DNA of 64,000 nucleotides from NCBI RefSeq assembly GCF_044458865.1, contig NZ_JBITIH010000001.1, forward strand, positions 62,001 to 126,000, read 5' to 3'. Positions within the stretch are counted from its first letter, which is position 1. Each line of letters starts with the position of its first letter. This DNA comes from Micromonospora_G sp044458865. Its GTDB lineage: Bacteria > Actinomycetota > Actinomycetes > Mycobacteriales > Micromonosporaceae. The notes beneath the pieces are model-generated. The model worked only from the letters and a program-made list of their open reading frames with translations. It ran no database searches and was not told the origin of the DNA. Shown piece by piece: positions 60,443 through 64,000 of the stretch. A program made the translations under genes and the position numbers.

Positions 60443-60948
60443 CCACCCCGGACGGGTCCGCCGCCCCAACCGCCACCGCCCCAACCGCCGTCGTGCCGTC
60501 GGCGCGCGACCGGCTCGCGGCGCGGCAGGCGGAGCTGGTAGCGACCCTGGTATCCGGCGCGGCGGTGCCCGCCGGCTTCGACACCCGCCTGGTCGGCGCC
60601 GCCCGTGCCGCGCTGCTGAACAAGCGGGCCGGCGACGTCTCCCGGCACTGGCCGCTGCTCGCCGCCGCCCTCGGCGCCGAGTGGTCGCCCACCTTCCGCT
60701 CCTGGGCCGCCACCCGACCGACCAACGGCTCACTGCGCGACGGTTGGGACCTCGCCCGGGAGTTGGCCGCCGGTGGCCGGCTGCCGGCACCGGCGGCCGA
60801 GGAACTGGCCGTACGCGAAGCGACCTGGCGCTACGACGGCGGCTCGGCCCCCGGCCGGCGACGCGCACCGGGGCTGGGCCGGGTCGGCCGCGTGCTGGCG
60901 CTCCAGGTCGCCGGGCGGGTCCGGCTGCTACGCGGTGGAGCCGGATGA
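60439..60948 (+). CDS. Partner protein of the DUF692 enzyme (small helical protein)
   Basis: A 169-residue soluble protein. An Ala/Thr/Pro-rich N-terminal ~25 residues are followed by ARDRLAARQAELVATLVSGA, FDTRLVGAARAALLNKRAGD, VSRHWPLLAAALGAEWSPTF and RSWAATRPTNGSLRDGWDLA. The helical pattern (…ALLNKRAGDVSRHWPLLAAALG…) resembles the N-terminal part of DUF2063 (MbnC/BufC-type) proteins that deliver the peptide to DUF692 enzymes. It is shorter than those and ends with a basic GRVRLLRGGAG. Translational overlap with DUF692 supports a complex. The exact family is uncertain. Confidence 0.7.
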   Translation: MTTPDGSAAPTATAPTAVVPSARDRLAARQAELVATLVSGAAVPAGFDTRLVGAARAALLNKRAGDVSRHWPLLAAALGAEWSPTFRSWAATRPTNGSLRDGWDLARELAAGGRLPAPAAEELAVREATWRYDGGSAPGRRRAPGLGRVGRVLALQVAGRVRLLRGGAG

Positions 60949-61021
60949 CGGGGCGCCGGTGGCGTCACCCGCGACAGGCACCGGTGGCAGCCGTCCTCGC
61001 CGGTACGGCAGGATCGTCGCC

Positions 61022-61783
61022 ATGGATCTGGGACTCGCTGACCGGGTGTACCTGCTGACCGGCGCCTCGAACGGACTCGGCCTCGCCACCGCGGAACAAC
61101 TCGTCGCCGAGGGGGCCCGGGTGGTCATCGCCGCCCGTGACCCGGGGCGGGTCGCCGCCGCGGTCGAGCGGCTCGGCGGTGCCGGGTCCGCGGTCGGGCT
61201 GGCGACCACGCTGGCCGACCCCGACACCCCGCAACGCCTGGTCGACGCGGCCGGTGAGCACTTCGGTCGGCTGGACGGCGCGCTCGTCTCGGTCGGCGGG
61301 CCGCCGGTCGGCACCGCCGCCCAGGTCACCGACGCGCAGTGGCGGGAGTCGTTCGAGACGGTCTTCCTCGGCACCGTCCGGATGATCCGTACGGTCGCCG
61401 AGGCACTGCCCGACGGCGGCGCGATCGGCCTGGTCCTCTCCAGTTCGGTCCGCGTCCCGATCAGCAACCTGGGCATCTCCAACGGGCTGCGCCCCGGTAT
61501 GGCGGCGGTGGCGAAGGAGATGTCCGACGAGTACGGCCCGCGCGGCGTCCGCTTCGTCAGCCTGCTCCCGGGACGCATCATGACCGACCGCAACCGGCAG
61601 CTCTTCGCCGCCAGTCCCGATCCGGAGCGGGCCCGGACGGACACGGAGTCGACGATTCCGATGCGCCGGCTGGGTGACCCGGCGGAATTCGGCCGGGTGG
61701 CCGCGTTTGTCCTCTCCCCCGCCGCCAGCTACCTGACCGGGGTGACCATCCCGGTCGACGGTGGCGCACTGCGGGGGATCTGA
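61022..61783 (+). CDS. Short-chain dehydrogenase/reductase with altered catalytic site
   Basis: A 253-residue Rossmann-fold SDR. The cofactor loop is LLTGASNGLGLATA. VSVGGPP replaces the usual NAG. The catalytic Ser is in LVLSSSVRVPI. The canonical YxxxK is not present: the corresponding stretch reads LGISNGLRPGMAAVAKEM, so Tyr is replaced and Lys shifts to Arg. This SNxLR form is common in one SDR branch annotated as oxoacyl reductase-like. The C-terminal GVTIPVDGGALRGI is normal. Enzyme activity is therefore doubtful or different. ATG 61022 is 73 bp after the DUF692 partner gene, possibly the same transcript. Confidence 0.86.
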   Translation: MDLGLADRVYLLTGASNGLGLATAEQLVAEGARVVIAARDPGRVAAAVERLGGAGSAVGLATTLADPDTPQRLVDAAGEHFGRLDGALVSVGGPPVGTAAQVTDAQWRESFETVFLGTVRMIRTVAEALPDGGAIGLVLSSSVRVPISNLGISNGLRPGMAAVAKEMSDEYGPRGVRFVSLLPGRIMTDRNRQLFAASPDPERARTDTESTIPMRRLGDPAEFGRVAAFVLSPAASYLTGVTIPVDGGALRGI

Positions 61784-61786
61784 GCC

Positions 61787-62446
61787 GTGCCACCGCGTAC
61801 CCGGGCAGTGCCGACAGGTCGAGCGGAGGTTGCCCCGGGCCCCGTACCCGGTCCGGTCCGACCAACCCCGGCCGAACTGGCGCAGGCGTACGGGCGGACC
61901 ATCCCCGACCTGATCGCACCCGATCTGGACGTGCTCTTCTGCGGCATCAACCCGGGCCTCTACTCGGCCGCGATCGGTCGGCACTTCGGCCGTCCGGGCA
62001 ACCGGTTCTGGCCGGCGCTACACCGGGGCGGGTTCACCCCCCGGCTACTCGGTCCGACCGACCAGGCCGAGTTGCTCGGCTACGGGCTCGGCATCACCGA
62101 CCTGGTGGAGCGGGCCACCGCTCGCGCCGACGAGCTGACCCCGGAGGAGCTCGCCGAGGGTGGTCGCCGGTTGCTGGCGAAGGTTCGGCGTCATCGGCCG
62201 GCGTGGGTGGCGGTGGTCGGGGTGACCGCGTACCGGGTCGCGTTCGACCGGCGCCGTGCCGCGCTCGGGCGGCAGCCTGAGGGAATCGGCGGGGCGGGAC
62301 TCTGGGTGTTGCCGAACCCGAGCGGGCTCAACGCCCACTACACCCCGGACCGGCTGGCCGAGACCTTCGCCGAACTGCGGGCGGTGGTGCACGCCGGCCG
62401 GGGCGAACGGGCGCGCTCCGGCGAGACGCTTCACTCCGGGTCGTAG
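61787..62446 (+). CDS. mug: G/U mismatch-specific DNA glycosylase (Mug)
   Basis: A 219-residue uracil-DNA glycosylase superfamily 2 protein. The active-site motif is LFCGINPGLYSA (GINPG with catalytic Asn) near residue 52. FGRPGNRFWPALHRGGF follows, then the C-terminal LPNPSGLNAHY (NPSGLN intercalation loop). A ~30-residue Pro/Ala-rich N-terminus precedes the domain. It removes uracil or ethenocytosine from mispairs. GTG 61787 lies 3 bp after the SDR stop, so they are probably co-transcribed. Its last 16 bp overlap the convergent ABC transporter gene. Confidence 0.92.
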   Translation: MPPRTRAVPTGRAEVAPGPVPGPVRPTPAELAQAYGRTIPDLIAPDLDVLFCGINPGLYSAAIGRHFGRPGNRFWPALHRGGFTPRLLGPTDQAELLGYGLGITDLVERATARADELTPEELAEGGRRLLAKVRRHRPAWVAVVGVTAYRVAFDRRRAALGRQPEGIGGAGLWVLPNPSGLNAHYTPDRLAETFAELRAVVHAGRGERARSGETLHSGS

Positions 62447-64000
62447 TCGCGCCGGGCCACGGTCGTCACCGGCTCCGGCCCGACCACGTCCAGGAAGGGC
62501 TTCGGGGAGTCGGCCACCGAGAACTGGGTGCGGTAGAGCTCGGCGTAGAGGCCGCCGACCGCCACCAGCTCGTCGTGCCGGCCCCGCTCGACGATCCGGC
62601 CGTGGTCGAGCACCAGGATCTGGTCGGCCTCCCGTACGGTCGAGAGCCGGTGCGCGATGACGAGCGCGGTACGGCCCCGCAGCGCGACCGCGAGCGCACG
62701 CTGCACCGCCGCCTCGGATTCCGAGTCGAGGTGGGCGGTCGCCTCGTCGAGGATCACGATGGACGGTGCCTTGAGCAGCAGCCGGGCGATGGCGATCCGC
62801 TGCTTCTCCCCGCCGGAGAAGCGGTAACCGCGCTCGCCGACCATGGTTTCCAGACCTTCGGGCAGGGCCCGGACGAGTTCTTCGACCTGGGCGCCACGCA
62901 GCGCCTCCCAGAGCTCCTCCTCGGTGGCGTCGGCCTTGGCGTACCGGAGGTTCTCGGCGATGGTCTCGTGGAACAGGTGGGAGTCCTGGGTGACCACACC
63001 GATCTCGTCCCGGAGCGAGTCGAGGGTGGCGTCCCGTACGTCGACGCCGCCGACCCGTACCTCGCCGTCGGTGACGTCGTAGACGCGGGAGACCAGCATC
63101 GAGGTGGTCGACTTGCCGGCGCCCGAGGGGCCGACGAGGGCGACCATCTGTCCGGGCTCGACGGTGAAGGAGACTCCCCGCAGGACCGGTTCGGAGACCG
63201 TACGGTCGAGCGCGGCGACGTCCTCCAGGGAGGCGAGCGAGACCTCGGCGGCGCTCGGGTAACGGAACCGTACGTCGCGGAACTCCAGCCGGCCGGAGCC
63301 GGCCGGGATGGTGACCGCGTCCGGCTTCTCGGCGATGGACGGCTTCAGGTCCAGCACCTCGAAGACCCGGTCGAAGGAGACGAGCGCGCTCATCACGTCC
63401 ACCCGGACGTTGGAGAGCGCGGTCAGCGGGCCGTAGAGGCGGGTGAGGAGCAGGGCGAGGGTGACGACGGTGCCGGCGCTGACCGAGCCGGTGACGGCGA
63501 GCCAGCCGCCGAGGCCGTAGGTGAGCGCCTGGGCCAGGGAGGCGACGAGCAGCATCGCGACGAAGAACGTGCGTGAGTACATCGCGGTCTGCACCCCGAT
63601 GTCACGTACCCGGTCGGCCCGCTCGGCGAACCGCCGGGCCTCGTCCTCGGGCTTGCCGAAGAGCTTGACCAGGAGCGCGCCGGAGACGCCGAACCGTTCG
63701 GTCATGGTGGCGTTCATCTTGGCGTCGAGGTTGTACGCCTCCCGGGTGATCTCGGCGAGCCGCTTGCCGACCCGGCGCGCCGGGATGACGAAGATCGGTA
63801 GGAGCAGCAGCGACAGCACGGTGATCTGCCAGGAGAGGGTGAACATCACGACGGCGGTGAGCACGAGCTGGATGATGTTGCTGACCACGCCGGAGAGCGT
63901 CGAGGTGAACGCCCGCTGGGCGCCCTGTACGTCGTTGTTGAGCCGGCTGACCAGTGCGCCGGTCTGGGTACGGGTGAAGAACTGCAGCGGCATCCGCTGC
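62431..64000 (-). CDS. ABC exporter half-transporter (membrane + ATPase), N-terminus beyond window
   Basis: More than 523 residues of a multidrug/lipid-type half exporter; the frame is open to the right edge. The remaining membrane domain has the QTGALVSRLNNDVQGAQRAF start common to the family and four to five helices. The ATPase has Walker A GPSGAGKST, Q-loop VTQDSHLFH, signature FSGGEKQR, Walker B SIVILDEATAHLD and H-loop IAHRLSTV. The C-terminal ~35 residues are variable. It functions as a dimer in the membrane. The stop overlaps mug convergently by 16 bp. Confidence 0.93.
   Translation of the reverse strand, partial: QRMPLQFFTRTQTGALVSRLNNDVQGAQRAFTSTLSGVVSNIIQLVLTAVVMFTLSWQITVLSLLLLPIFVIPARRVGKRLAEITREAYNLDAKMNATMTERFGVSGALLVKLFGKPEDEARRFAERADRVRDIGVQTAMYSRTFFVAMLLVASLAQALTYGLGGWLAVTGSVSAGTVVTLALLLTRLYGPLTALSNVRVDVMSALVSFDRVFEVLDLKPSIAEKPDAVTIPAGSGRLEFRDVRFRYPSAAEVSLASLEDVAALDRTVSEPVLRGVSFTVEPGQMVALVGPSGAGKSTTSMLVSRVYDVTDGEVRVGGVDVRDATLDSLRDEIGVVTQDSHLFHETIAENLRYAKADATEEELWEALRGAQVEELVRALPEGLETMVGERGYRFSGGEKQRIAIARLLLKAPSIVILDEATAHLDSESEAAVQRALAVALRGRTALVIAHRLSTVREADQILVLDHGRIVERGRHDELVAVGGLYAELYRTQFSVADSPKPFLDVVGPEPVTTVARRDYDPE

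Overview
The window is high-GC actinobacterial chromosome, most likely from a member of the Micromonosporaceae (Micromonospora or a close relative). The grounds are the strong G/C third-position bias, many GTG/TTG starts, the mycobacterial-type moxR–DUF58–VWA–fabG–inhA–hemH gene order, secreted cellulose/pectin-degrading enzymes with PT-rich linkers, and perfect hairpins built on an AAGGAAGGGGCCCTTGTTA core, which I know from Micromonospora genomes. No taxonomic search was possible.

Layout. 1–370 is the 3' end of metE. 371–5740 is an accessory stretch ending at an initiator tRNA-fMet gene. It holds a decayed PDGLE/CbiN gene, an epoxide-hydrolase-like enzyme, a run of three unrelated recombinase/transposase scraps, and a four-gene DUF2975–XRE–ABC ATPase–permease operon. 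5867–13771 contains a membrane protein, an ArsR–SRPBCC pair with a visible operator, SPFH/NfeD, a serine beta-lactamase-like hydrolase, a broken CPBP protease gene, DUF3097 and a NagD-type HAD phosphatase. 13984–20523 is the conserved hemH–inhA–fabG / VWA–DUF58–MoxR block, all transcribed leftward. 20878–25531 carries two PH-domain membrane proteins, a thioesterase–metallo-hydrolase pair and a PfkB sugar kinase. 26024–39758 has an LPMO, asnB, aminopeptidase P, a TrkA_N–RyR membrane protein coupled to a SLOG-like protein, papain-fold proteins and a 1,255-residue subtilase. 40007–42796 is aconitase. 42808–47258 is a small accessory island of two unrecognised leftward genes plus a small rightward gene, bounded at both ends by related palindromes. 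47264–54660 has a P450, two tandem pectate lyases under a LacI-type operator, and a class A penicillin-binding protein. 54842–64000 holds DUF2630, a RIO kinase, a HAD phosphatase, a nitrilase-family enzyme, an AcnR-like TetR regulator, a TIGR04222–DUF692–partner cassette, an SDR, a mismatch glycosylase and the C-terminal part of an ABC exporter.

How genes work together. Fatty-acid synthesis (FabG, InhA) and haem synthesis (HemH/CpfC) share one leftward block. The TetR regulator at 57972 has a near-perfect palindrome in its own promoter that recurs in weaker form upstream of aconitase 18 kb away, consistent with AcnR-type control. The tandem pectate lyases and the LPMO form a plant-polymer-degrading set. 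The TIGR04222 membrane protein has a Gly/Cys-rich C-terminal tail and is translationally coupled to a DUF692 (multinuclear iron oxidase family) protein and a third small protein; this looks like a peptide-tail modification system. The TrkA_N–RyR plus SLOG pair looks like a nucleotide-sensing membrane system.

A recurring regulatory theme is leaderless transcription: at least eight start codons sit 6–7 nt after a TANNNT -10 element. One 17-bp divergent gap (33869–33885) appears to serve two leaderless genes through overlapping, inverted -10 hexamers.
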